This document shows positions 1-7,689 of a stretch of 64,000 nt of DNA, piece after piece (within the stretch, counting starts at the first letter, position 1; every line of letters starts with the position of its first letter). The notes under the pieces are model-generated. The model saw only the letters and a program-made list of their open reading frames with translations. It made no database searches and was not told the DNA's origin. Source of the stretch: Pseudoalteromonas peptidolytica. GTDB lineage: Bacteria > Pseudomonadota > Gammaproteobacteria > Enterobacterales > Alteromonadaceae. The stretch spans positions 1 through 64,000 of the forward strand of contig NZ_WEHZ01000018.1 of NCBI RefSeq assembly GCF_012641745.1. Direction: 5' to 3'. The translations under genes were made by a program, and so were the position numbers.

Positions 1-21
1 TGGATTGTTAGTATGTAACAT

Positions 22-84
22 GAGAGTTACTCCTTAGTTGTTTTGAACAAAGATTCGACACCTTTATCAAAACGGGTAACTCTC
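22..84. repeat. 9-bp inverted repeat at the window edge
   Basis: GAGAGTTAC (22-30) and GTAACTCTC (76-84) are perfect reverse complements 45 nt apart, in the non-coding stretch downstream of the small secreted peptide gene. The spacing is long for a terminator; it could be part of an operator or structure of a gene lying before the window. Nothing else is visible in 1-158. Confidence 0.3.
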
Positions 85-158
85 AATTTTTCAAATCGAA
101 ATGTCAGATCTTGTCTGAACTAATTCACGTAACTACACCTTGTTATTCCAAACTCAGA

Positions 159-332
159 TCACTTGTCGTTACTGCATTTCCATGGTGTCACAAGGCACAT
201 ACCAGATTGTAGAGTGCTGTTGTACTTATGTGTTGGTAGTACTTGCTCGCTTTGTTTCATACCAAGAGAACTAGCTTGGGTCATTGAGGTAAAGAACAGA
301 GATATGATGTAAATGGCAGTTAGCTTTTTCAT
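159..332 (-). CDS. Small secreted Cys-containing peptide, function unknown
   Basis: About 57 residues. The ATG at 332 is preferred because AAGGAAA sits just upstream of it; an ATG at 362 in the same frame has no ribosome site. The protein opens with a clear signal peptide (MKKL, then a hydrophobic run ending near TQASS), leaving a mature peptide of roughly 35 residues with two cysteines close to the C terminus (SGMCLVTPWKCSNDK). It starts 34 nt after the regulator gene on the same strand, so the two are probably cotranscribed. I do not recognise a family. A disulphide-bonded exported peptide or a partner of the regulator is possible; both are inference. Confidence 0.6.
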   Translation of the reverse strand: MKKLTAIYIISLFFTSMTQASSLGMKQSEQVLPTHKYNSTLQSGMCLVTPWKCSNDK

Positions 333-366
333 TTGTTTTTCCTTGTTTTTTGCTACCACCACATCT

Positions 367-2436
367 CTACATTTCTAACGCTTCCAATAAATAATTAAGA
401 GTGAACTTTTTTGTAACTTTTACTTGAGCCATCAGTTGGCTACTTTGGGTCTGAGCGTCTTTTTTGATGATTAACGCATTGTTTCTGTTACTTATGTAAA
501 AATTAGTAGCGCTTGAGTCGTACGGTAGCTCAAACTTTTTGTGCTCTGGTTCGGTTTTTGATATATCGAGTTGATGATAGCTAACACGTGATAAATCATG
601 TTCAGTCCAGATGACCAGATCTTCATATAGCTGTATTTCTGAATTGGATTCTAATACTGCTCTAGTATGTAGAGGAAGAATACTTGCATCTTTTGGTTTG
701 ATAAATAGCTCACCTTCTATATTCGCCAGCAATAAGTTTCCCTCAAATTCTCGCACAAACTTAAAACCACTGAAGAGATGCGTCAACTCGTTATGCTCCC
801 AGCGATATACCAGCCATTGGGAGTCTGACTTAGTGGTAAAATAAACGGCTTTCCCATCACTGGCGATCACTACGCTGTGAGGGGTCGCAGTATGGCGGAT
901 AGACTCAGTTATCGGGGAGGAGTGAGTGTAGTCAACTTTTATAATGGTTTTATCTTGTTTGACTGCAAATGCTTGAGCTTTACGAGCGTGGCTCAGGTCG
1001 GTTAATTTATCTGTGCTTTGCAATAAAACACCTTTCTTATTTGGCATTGAGCTTTGAAACTTGACTATTTGTGTATTGTCTTGATGTTGAATTTTGGCAA
1101 TAAAGCTACCGTCATCACTTATGTTGATAAGTGATTGAATGTCGCTATCAAAGTGATACAGCTTACGTTTTGGAGTACTATTAAGAGGTAGTGTTAGCTC
1201 CAAAAAGAACGCCCCTTTTTTTAGCTCTGACAGCATATGAAGCTGCTGGTTCTGAGGCTGATAACTCAACATGTACACAAAATCATCGGCAAGATGGGTT
1301 TGCATTTGTTGCTCTAAGTTGTGCTCTATGAGGCCTTGCTCTGTTGCGATTAAGAGGGTGTTGTTGTCTCGCCAGTCAAGGTCTATCAGTTTACTTGAAT
1401 GTGGCACTAACCCGATACGTTGTAAACTGCGAAGGTCATATATTTCTATATAAGAGTGCTCAGCTAAGCTATCGAAAACAAGCAGCGCGATTTTATCTTG
1501 CTGTGTCGAAACTGCGCCTGCGAAAAAGTTAATATAGGATTCCGCATTTTTAATTACCGCCTCAATCGTGCCTGTTTTATGGCTGTACTGATAAAGATGA
1601 AACGCACTTTGTGCGTGTGAAGCGCCGAGAAAGTATAAGGTGTCTTCAGTTGGTCCAAGGAAAATATCAGCAATAAGAAATTGAGGGTCAATAATATGCC
1701 GCGTTTGACCAGTTTGAATATTATACTCGATGATAGTCGAGTTGCCTTTCACAACATCAGAGATAAATAAACGCTCACCAGAGTGAGAAAATGCCATTGC
1801 ATCAGGCCAATTAACGTTCTCCATGATGACACTTTCTGTGCCTGTGCCTTGATTGCTCAGTATGATGGAATAATCCTGTTCTCCATTAAGCTTTGCTGCA
1901 TAGGCAGAAAGCCCCGAAGTTGACTCAGCAAATGACAGCTGATCTGCGCCTACGGTTGTTTGTACTAGTGGTTGAGCTGAAATAGAGGTTTGTTGCGAAA
2001 GTGGAATAAATAACGCCAATAGGGGGAATGCAAGCAACAGTAAATAGGGGGACAGATGAGACGACTTTTTTGCTTGCCACTGTGAACATTGGTGATTTCC
2101 ATGCCCTTGTGAAGGGCACTGTGTTGTTTTACAGGTGTTGGCATTACACACCAGCTTATATCCTCTTTTTGATACATGCTGGATAAAGTGTGGTTGTTTA
2201 GGGTCGTCCTTAAATGCTTGACGAAGTTTACTAATGCAACGCCTTACAGCAGCGTCACTGACAAGCACCCCGGCCCATACTTCATCATGTAGCTCATTGA
2301 TACTAATGTATCGATCTTGATTGTTATATAAGTACTCTAAAACTTCAAAAACCTTCGGCTCTAGCTCTATTAATTCTTCCTCTATACATAATTTATGCTC
2401 GTCCTTTAACAAGATTATTCTTTTCATAATTGTCAT
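367..2436 (-). CDS. ToxR/CadC-type membrane transcriptional regulator with beta-propeller periplasmic domain
   Basis: 689 residues. Residues about 5-98 form an OmpR/ToxR-type winged helix (helix with SDAAVRRCISKLR, wing ending RGYKLV). A single membrane segment lies at about 128-147 (PYLLLLAFPLLALFIPL), followed by a long periplasmic region with repeated TolB/WD40-like strands. This layout is known from CadC-like one-component regulators that sense outside the inner membrane while binding DNA inside. An alternative ATG at 2427 (AAGA upstream) is equally possible. The gene is divergent from the precursor-peptide operon across a 162-bp gap, so it is a good candidate for its regulator; that link is inference from position. 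A second protein of the same architecture is encoded at 49910-51886. Confidence 0.85.
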   Translation of the reverse strand: MTIMKRIILLKDEHKLCIEEELIELEPKVFEVLEYLYNNQDRYISINELHDEVWAGVLVSDAAVRRCISKLRQAFKDDPKQPHFIQHVSKRGYKLVCNANTCKTTQCPSQGHGNHQCSQWQAKKSSHLSPYLLLLAFPLLALFIPLSQQTSISAQPLVQTTVGADQLSFAESTSGLSAYAAKLNGEQDYSIILSNQGTGTESVIMENVNWPDAMAFSHSGERLFISDVVKGNSTIIEYNIQTGQTRHIIDPQFLIADIFLGPTEDTLYFLGASHAQSAFHLYQYSHKTGTIEAVIKNAESYINFFAGAVSTQQDKIALLVFDSLAEHSYIEIYDLRSLQRIGLVPHSSKLIDLDWRDNNTLLIATEQGLIEHNLEQQMQTHLADDFVYMLSYQPQNQQLHMLSELKKGAFFLELTLPLNSTPKRKLYHFDSDIQSLINISDDGSFIAKIQHQDNTQIVKFQSSMPNKKGVLLQSTDKLTDLSHARKAQAFAVKQDKTIIKVDYTHSSPITESIRHTATPHSVVIASDGKAVYFTTKSDSQWLVYRWEHNELTHLFSGFKFVREFEGNLLLANIEGELFIKPKDASILPLHTRAVLESNSEIQLYEDLVIWTEHDLSRVSYHQLDISKTEPEHKKFELPYDSSATNFYISNRNNALIIKKDAQTQSSQLMAQVKVTKKFTLNYLLEALEM

Positions 2437-2545
2437 TCTTGTAAGAGTTAAAAAATAAAACCATATAAAACAATATCATACGTTTCGGTTTTTGAAAAAT
2501 TAGGATTTAGTTATTCCATTAATGATTCTAAGGGATATAAGTTTG

Positions 2546-2570
2546 TTTGTGAAACATAAATTATCACAAA
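2546..2570. promoter_or_regulatory. Inverted repeat, possible operator of the RiPP operon
   Basis: TTTGTGA (2546-2552) and TCACAAA (2564-2570) form a perfect 7-bp inverted repeat with an 11-nt spacer, 28 nt before the first precursor peptide start. It lies in the divergent gap shared with the ToxR/CadC-type regulator. The half-sites resemble CRP half-sites, but the spacer is too long for CRP. No convincing -35/-10 pair could be fixed here. Confidence 0.35.
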
Positions 2571-2598
2571 GATTAACGCTTGTTATTAGGGTGTGAAT

Positions 2599-2763
2599 AT
2601 GAAGCGATTCGAGAAACTAAAATCAATAGCGCTATCTCAACCCAAAATACTTCAACAGCAAAAAATGAATGAGATTAAGTGGTTTAAAAATGGCTGTAGT
2701 GAATGTCCCGAGTCTGGTCAGTGTAAATCATCAGAGCCTTCGCCCGAGGCGCCTAACAGCTAA
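2599..2763 (+). CDS. Putative RiPP precursor peptide 1 (divergent member)
   Basis: 54 residues: a basic N-terminal leader (MKRFEKLKSIALSQPK) and a C-terminal part with three cysteines (NGCSECPESGQCKSS) ending in a Pro/Glu-rich tail. AGGGTG lies 6-11 nt upstream of the ATG. The leader motif KLKSIA matches KLKEIA and KLKKLS of the next two peptides, suggesting recognition by the same PqqD-like domains, while the core is clearly different. There is no signal peptide. It is first in the operon, 86 nt before precursor 2, with a hairpin in between. Precursor status is inferred from size, Cys content, shared leader and adjacency to three maturase genes. Confidence 0.72.
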   Translation: MKRFEKLKSIALSQPKILQQQKMNEIKWFKNGCSECPESGQCKSSEPSPEAPNS

Positions 2764-2780
2764 ACCGATTTTCCAAATAG

Positions 2781-2815
2781 CAGTGCATGTTTTATCACCC
2801 AGCGTGCATTGTTTT
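2781..2815 (+). terminator. Attenuator-like hairpin between precursors 1 and 2
   Basis: CAGTGCATG (2781-2789) pairs with CGTGCATTG (2803-2811) as a 9-bp stem with two G-U pairs and a 13-nt loop, followed directly by TTTT. It could cause partial termination and set the ratio of precursor 1 to downstream transcripts. The T-run is short, so strength is uncertain. Confidence 0.4.
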
Positions 2816-2849
2816 AAACAAGATGGGTGAGATTTAAAGGAATACAAAA

Positions 2850-2999
2850 ATGTCTATCAACAAACTTAAAGAAATTGCACAAAAACAAAAAATCAATGCT
2901 TCTAAAGAAGTACTACAGATCATGCGTACTCAAGGCTGTTCAAGCTGCTGTAGCTTTAGTGAAGGTGGTAACTCACAAGAAGCGAGAAATATTCAGTAA
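2850..2999 (+). CDS. Putative RiPP precursor peptide 2
   Basis: 49 residues. AAAGG lies about 10 nt upstream of the ATG. The leader MSINKLKEIAQKQK is followed by a helical stretch and the core region MRTQGCSSCCSFSEGGNSQE with three cysteines, then a short tail. The core differs from precursor 3 by a single residue (E versus G), while the leader and tail differ more, as expected for paralogous precursors under selection on the modified part. There is no signal peptide, so export should depend on the transporters encoded downstream. The CSSCCSFS segment is the likely site of radical SAM chemistry (for example Cys-to-carbon thioether links); that is inference. Confidence 0.82.
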   Translation: MSINKLKEIAQKQKINASKEVLQIMRTQGCSSCCSFSEGGNSQEARNIQ

Positions 3000-3132
3000 G
3001 CATCCTTAAGCCAGTCGCCGCTACTCTCTTTGTGTCGACAAGCCGTCACACACTATGTTGGTCGGCATGTTAATTCAATGGTGGATAGGGACTGTACTTA
3101 GCATTGAGATAAATACTATTCGGAGAAGAATA

Positions 3133-3273
3133 ATGAGTATTCAAAAACTAAAGAAATTATCAAAACTAAAACAAGTTCAAGTAAGCAAAGATGCTTTAAG
3201 CATTATGCGTACACAAGGTTGCTCAAGCTGCTGTAGTTTCAGTGGCGGTGGTAACTCGCAAGAAATGAAGTAA
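3133..3273 (+). CDS. Putative RiPP precursor peptide 3
   Basis: 46 residues. GGAGAAG sits 5 nt upstream of the ATG at 3133. The leader MSIQKLKKLSKLKQ is followed by MRTQGCSSCCSFSGGGNSQE and a short end (MK). It is a tandem paralogue of precursor 2, separated by a 133-nt spacer, and is the last small gene before the maturases (200-nt gap). The GG pair lies after, not before, the Cys core, so a double-glycine leader cut before the core is not supported. In-frame upstream codons could extend the protein but have no ribosome site. Confidence 0.82.
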   Translation: MSIQKLKKLSKLKQVQVSKDALSIMRTQGCSSCCSFSGGGNSQEMK

Positions 3274-3473
3274 CAAAGTGGGTTAAGACCGCACTGAGTT
3301 ATTTCAGGGAGAGTGCTTAGACGACTGATGTCATCAATCCGCTCCCAATACAGCATCAGTTTTATCAATAGATTGGTGCTGTTGTTCACCGTTATCTTAA
3401 TGATTATCAGCCGTCACTTGGTGATTGTTAGGGAAAATACCGCGCCGTGTAAAACAATAATAAGGGGTTTGCA

Positions 3474-4874
3474 ATGGTTCCATTGCTCAAAAAGGATATT
3501 CAATTTGTGCCACGCGAAGAAGAGGGATTAGTTGTTCTTTGTCGTGAGTTACCAAATGGGTCAAAAGCCGAAATTAGAATACATCCAATTCAAGCGTTCA
3601 TTATGGTGTTATTTGATGGACAGAACGACAAAAGCAAAGTTGCACAAGTGATAGCAGAGGTAATGAGTATCGAACCGCAAGCAGCGGTTGATATTGTCGA
3701 AACACTTCTTAATCGATTTTCGTTATTTTTTACCGACACGCCTTTATCCGACACATCATTGCTTTCTCATAACCCAGAGGCTTTTTTGTTCGAAGGAGAC
3801 GATACACTCATCGTTAACCGTCGCGAGGATGCACCGGGAGCTATCGTATGGGTTGTCACGGAAGATTGTAACCGTAAGTGTAAGTACTGCTATAAAGATG
3901 CCAAGTTTGTAGCTGATGGGTTTGCTCGTGATATTGCTTTTCCTTTCGAGCGCGTTACTCAAATAATTGATGAAGCCGCAATGATAGGTGTCAATCGCTT
4001 GATCTTCACCGGAGGAGAGCCCTTACTGCGCCAAGACTTGCCAGAAGTCATAGGGCATACGATAGATCAAAATATTATTCCAATAGTCATCACAAAAATG
4101 CGAGTAGAAGGTGACATGATGGCACGGTTAGTAAAAGCCGGCCTAGAAGAGCTTCATGTCAGTCTAGATTCAGTAGTCGAAGCGGAGGTCGAGAAGCTAG
4201 TTGGTGTTGAAGGTGCTTTAGATGACATGCTAGTGACCATCAACGCTTGCTGTGAAAATGGTATTAAAGTCGTACTAAGGCCAGTCATGACGGCGATTAA
4301 TGTAGACAATCTTGAGCAGCTGATTTCTCAGACCTATGCCATGGGAGTCAGAGAGTTTGTGATTGATGTATATGGGAAAACCTGTGGTCGCCATGAGCCT
4401 AGTTTTATGCTGAGTGACGAACAAGAAGCACAACTAAAAGTCACAGTAAAAAGCCTAAAAGAGAGGTATACGCAGGCAAAGTTCGGATTTAACTTCGATT
4501 TACGAGAAGCGACCGAAACCAAAGGGTGCATGGAAGGCTTAAAAGGGATCACCGTTCAGCCAAATGGACTGTGTGTTAAGTGTGAACATATACCACCTGG
4601 ACCTCATAATACCTTTGGTGATTTAAACGAAAGTGGTTTGCTGGATATTTGGATCTCTGAAAAAATGAAAGAGATAGTCATTCCAAGTCGTAAATTTTTC
4701 AAAGGCACATCGTGTTATAAATGCGATCTGTTTCGAAACTGCAACTACGTCCGTGGTCGTTGCACCGTTACAGCTAAAGGGAAGTTCGGCACTATTCATG
4801 CGCCTGATCTTTATTGTCCCATCGGTGAATTTCATAAAAGTAATGAGATCGATGTACACGTAATTAATGCGTAG
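3474..4874 (+). CDS. Radical SAM/SPASM peptide maturase 1 with PqqD-like domain
   Basis: 466 residues. Start set by AAGGGG 7 nt before the ATG. Residues 1-88 resemble PqqD-like RiPP recognition elements, which bind precursor leaders. The radical SAM core has CNRKCKYC (C132, C136, C139) for the SAM-binding 4Fe-4S cluster and TGGEP (179-183). The C-terminal SPASM/twitch region carries eight cysteines (C352, C367, C370, C414, C417, C423, C430, C448), enough for two auxiliary clusters. Such enzymes install thioether, C-C or epimerisation changes on peptides in the cytoplasm. Substrates are presumably the Cys peptides just upstream. It ends 12 nt before the ATG chosen for maturase 2. Which chemistry it performs cannot be read from sequence. 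Confidence 0.9.
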   Translation: MVPLLKKDIQFVPREEEGLVVLCRELPNGSKAEIRIHPIQAFIMVLFDGQNDKSKVAQVIAEVMSIEPQAAVDIVETLLNRFSLFFTDTPLSDTSLLSHNPEAFLFEGDDTLIVNRREDAPGAIVWVVTEDCNRKCKYCYKDAKFVADGFARDIAFPFERVTQIIDEAAMIGVNRLIFTGGEPLLRQDLPEVIGHTIDQNIIPIVITKMRVEGDMMARLVKAGLEELHVSLDSVVEAEVEKLVGVEGALDDMLVTINACCENGIKVVLRPVMTAINVDNLEQLISQTYAMGVREFVIDVYGKTCGRHEPSFMLSDEQEAQLKVTVKSLKERYTQAKFGFNFDLREATETKGCMEGLKGITVQPNGLCVKCEHIPPGPHNTFGDLNESGLLDIWISEKMKEIVIPSRKFFKGTSCYKCDLFRNCNYVRGRCTVTAKGKFGTIHAPDLYCPIGEFHKSNEIDVHVINA

Positions 4875-4885
4875 GAGTGATGGCG

Positions 4886-6298
4886 ATGAGAAGATTTGGA
4901 AAACTTGGTGTCATTCACCAACACGCAGATAGCTACTCGCTTGACTACTTTCCCATCGCGGGACAGCAAGAAACGCCGAGTATTGAGTTACACCCTTTGG
5001 TTGTCTATATCTTGTCTTTGTTAGATAAGCAGTGGACAGTTGAAAAAATAGTGGAAGATTTACCGCGTCATTTTGATATTGCGCCAGAACATGCACAAGA
5101 AATTACAGATGATGTTGATGTCGTTTTTGAACGTCACTTTACTTCACAGCAGCATGAGCCTTCAGGTGTTACTATTGATGAAGAGGCCGTCCGAACACAA
5201 GTACGAGCGCTAAGTCAGCATACACCACTGACCACTCGAACAACCGTATTTAAAGGTAATCGCTCGCCATTTCCGATGACATTACAGTGGCTTGTTACAG
5301 ACTTTTGTAACCGTAAATGCGTGTATTGTTATCAAGGTGCACCGCTAAGTAGTAAAACGGAAGATTCCTCTGTTGATATTGATGTCATAAAAAGATTGAT
5401 TAGAGAAACCGCGCAGCTTGGTGGCAAAGAAGTACTACTGACAGGCGGTGAGCCGTTACTACGTGAAGATATTTATGAAGTCATGGTATATGCGTTACAA
5501 CACGGTTTAACTCCTGACTTCATCAGTAAACAATTTGTGAGTGTAGAGAACGCTAAAAAGCTTGCAGCTGCTGGGTTGAAAGATGCGTTTTTCAGCATTG
5601 ATAGCCTAGAAAAAGAGGCCGCGAAATCACTCACAGGAATTGGTGGGTTTGCCAAGAAAATCGGCCAAACCGTTGAGAATATGGTTACAGAGGGAATACG
5701 TGTGCACGCGAAGTCACTGTTAACTTCGCTTAATGCTCATGCCTACACTGAAACGTTAGAAACTTTAGAGCGACTTGGGGCTCACTCCATCACGATTGAT
5801 ACCTACTCTGATAACCTACAGCGTCATGATGATGATTTACACGCCTCAGTGGCACAAATGCACGAAGTCCGCGATGCGGTTGACACTTTTTTAGCCACCC
5901 AGCCAAAGTTGAAAGTGTATTATCGCTCTGAACAGATAGAAAAAGACATCGATTATGATATTGACGGCTTTGTCTGTCATAACGGCCGTACACAATTATT
6001 GTTTTATCCTAATGGGGACATTTCCAAGTGCGATAAGAAGCTACCTGGTGGAGACATGATAGTTGGCAGCGTGTTGAATCAAAGTGTTTTTGAAGCATGG
6101 AATAGCACGGCCTTATTAGAATCGTTAGACCCACCAAGAGATAAGTATAAAGGCACTCCTTGCTTTACCTGTGACAGTTTTGACACCTGTAATATTCGCG
6201 GGCGTTGCTACTACGGTGCTTACATGTCAACGGGAACATTATATGGCCCGCAGGAAGGGGCATGCAAATATATGGTGGGGGTGAAAAGTGTTTGTTAA
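4886..6298 (+). CDS. Radical SAM/SPASM peptide maturase 2 with PqqD-like domain
   Basis: About 470 residues. The ATG at 4886 is preferred, 8 nt after TAGGAG; GTG 4877 and ATG 4880 are in frame. The N-terminal ~90 residues form a PqqD-like domain. The core has CNRKCVYCYQG (CxxxCxxC) and TGGEPLLRED. The SPASM part has VCHNGR, SKCDKK, GTPCFTCDSFDTCNIRGRC and a last ACKY cysteine. It shares the CNRKC and GGEPLLR signatures with maturase 1, so the two are likely paralogues. The long linker between the PqqD-like domain and the radical SAM core (about residues 90-130) is larger than in maturase 1. The end overlaps the next gene by 11 nt, implying translational coupling. Confidence 0.9.
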   Translation: MRRFGKLGVIHQHADSYSLDYFPIAGQQETPSIELHPLVVYILSLLDKQWTVEKIVEDLPRHFDIAPEHAQEITDDVDVVFERHFTSQQHEPSGVTIDEEAVRTQVRALSQHTPLTTRTTVFKGNRSPFPMTLQWLVTDFCNRKCVYCYQGAPLSSKTEDSSVDIDVIKRLIRETAQLGGKEVLLTGGEPLLREDIYEVMVYALQHGLTPDFISKQFVSVENAKKLAAAGLKDAFFSIDSLEKEAAKSLTGIGGFAKKIGQTVENMVTEGIRVHAKSLLTSLNAHAYTETLETLERLGAHSITIDTYSDNLQRHDDDLHASVAQMHEVRDAVDTFLATQPKLKVYYRSEQIEKDIDYDIDGFVCHNGRTQLLFYPNGDISKCDKKLPGGDMIVGSVLNQSVFEAWNSTALLESLDPPRDKYKGTPCFTCDSFDTCNIRGRCYYGAYMSTGTLYGPQEGACKYMVGVKSVC

Positions 6299-7679
6299 TC
6301 AATTCTTAAAGCTAAAAGATAAATCACGACTAGTCAAAGAGTCCAACCGCGTCATCTTATTTACTGTCGACAATGGAGAGAAGTTTGCCTCTTTATCTGT
6401 GGTGCACGCGTTGGTGCTTGCACTGAGTACTGGTGAAAACAGTACCACGGATATCCGAGATGGATTGATGGAGATTTTTGACTTTGAGCAAAGTGAAGCG
6501 CAGCAGCTCATCAGTGATTTGCTTGTTCAAACGGCTGACTTTATCGATGTGCAAGACCATGCTTTTACTGAGCTTAATGCACGTTATGATGCCGAGGACT
6601 TTATATATCAAGCCGAGCCAACACCCTGGCAAAATAAACTAGAGGTGCCCAATACCGTGGTGTGGATGACAACAAATCGTTGTCCTGCTGATTGTGTTTA
6701 TTGTGTTATCCCGACATTAAAAGCCAATGAAATTGCGCCAAATGAACTCACAACAGAGCAGGCATTTAAGTTTTTGTCTGAGTGTGTTGCACTTGGGGTG
6801 AAGTATGTCAATTTGCATGGTGGCGATCCTTTCTTACGTAAAGACATGATAGAGATCATTGAGTACCTGCTTGAGCATGATGTATTCGTAGATGTGTCAA
6901 CCAAAATGCCACTACGGGAGAGTTTAATCGAGCGCCTAGCAAAGGCGGGGTTAGATACGCTTCAGGTCAGTATAGATAGCAAAATACCAAAAATTGCCGA
7001 TGCCATTGTGAAAGTAAAAAACTGGCTGCCAAAAATTAACCAAACTATTGAGCTATGTCAGAAATATGATTTGAATGTTCGCGCTAATATTGTTGTGACG
7101 GCCATGAATATTGATGGGATCCCAGACTTGCTGAGATACCTCATTGAAGAAAAGGGTATTACAGATGTTGGCATGTCGAGCTATTTACGTTCTGAACATA
7201 AACATGATGATGATCTGCTAATTAATCAGCAGCAACGAGAGTGGCTAGTTAATGCTGTTAACGAAATATCAGCACAATACCCTGATATTGAAATAGGCAA
7301 CATCTCCGTGAAGAGTGAAAGAGAAGTGTCTGTATCGATCCCTGGCTTTGGCTCTTGCGCGGGTGGTAAGACGGCACTGGTAATCGGCTCTGATGGAGAG
7401 TGTGCGACATGCGATCGCACTATGCCTTATCAACAGGCTCGAATTGGCAACGTGAAAGAATCTTCTATTCGCGATATCTGGAATGGTGAAGCATTGGAAT
7501 ACTTGCTAGATCCGCCACGAGAAGAGTATGAGGGGACGCCATGTTTTGACTGTGATCATTTTCAGCAATGCAATGTGCGTCAACGTTGCTATTACCGCGC
7601 TCAATTGATTAATGGCCGACTTTATGCGCCTGACTATTTATGTGCAAAGTTACCTGAACCTCCAGTGGAAATGTTTTGA
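6288..7679 (+). CDS. Radical SAM/SPASM peptide maturase 3, divergent, with PqqD-like domain
   Basis: 463 residues, GTG start at 6288 overlapping maturase 2 by 11 nt, with a G-rich ribosome site upstream. A PqqD-like N-terminal domain (about 1-88) precedes the radical SAM core with CPADCVYC (C132, C136, C139). The usual GGEP is GGDP here (HGGDPFLRKD), and the cluster motif is followed by V rather than Y, so it belongs to a different branch from maturases 1 and 2. The SPASM region keeps GSCAGG, ECATC, GTPCFDCDHFQQCNVRQRC and YLCAKL. It may act on a different precursor (for example the divergent peptide 1) or perform a later step; this is inference. Confidence 0.88.
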   Translation: MFVNQFLKLKDKSRLVKESNRVILFTVDNGEKFASLSVVHALVLALSTGENSTTDIRDGLMEIFDFEQSEAQQLISDLLVQTADFIDVQDHAFTELNARYDAEDFIYQAEPTPWQNKLEVPNTVVWMTTNRCPADCVYCVIPTLKANEIAPNELTTEQAFKFLSECVALGVKYVNLHGGDPFLRKDMIEIIEYLLEHDVFVDVSTKMPLRESLIERLAKAGLDTLQVSIDSKIPKIADAIVKVKNWLPKINQTIELCQKYDLNVRANIVVTAMNIDGIPDLLRYLIEEKGITDVGMSSYLRSEHKHDDDLLINQQQREWLVNAVNEISAQYPDIEIGNISVKSEREVSVSIPGFGSCAGGKTALVIGSDGECATCDRTMPYQQARIGNVKESSIRDIWNGEALEYLLDPPREEYEGTPCFDCDHFQQCNVRQRCYYRAQLINGRLYAPDYLCAKLPEPPVEMF

Positions 7680-7689
7680 GGTGTAAAAT

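Noticed and set aside
2546..2570. CRP binding site
   Set aside because: Half-sites TGTGA/TCACA are present but the spacer is 11 nt rather than 6.
2827..3009. 60-codon + strand ORF over precursor 2
   Set aside because: Different frame from the peptide with its own ribosome site and paralogue; a shadow frame.
3133..3273. Double-glycine leader bacteriocin
   Set aside because: The GG residues are downstream of the Cys core and there is no C39 peptidase domain in either ABC ATPase.
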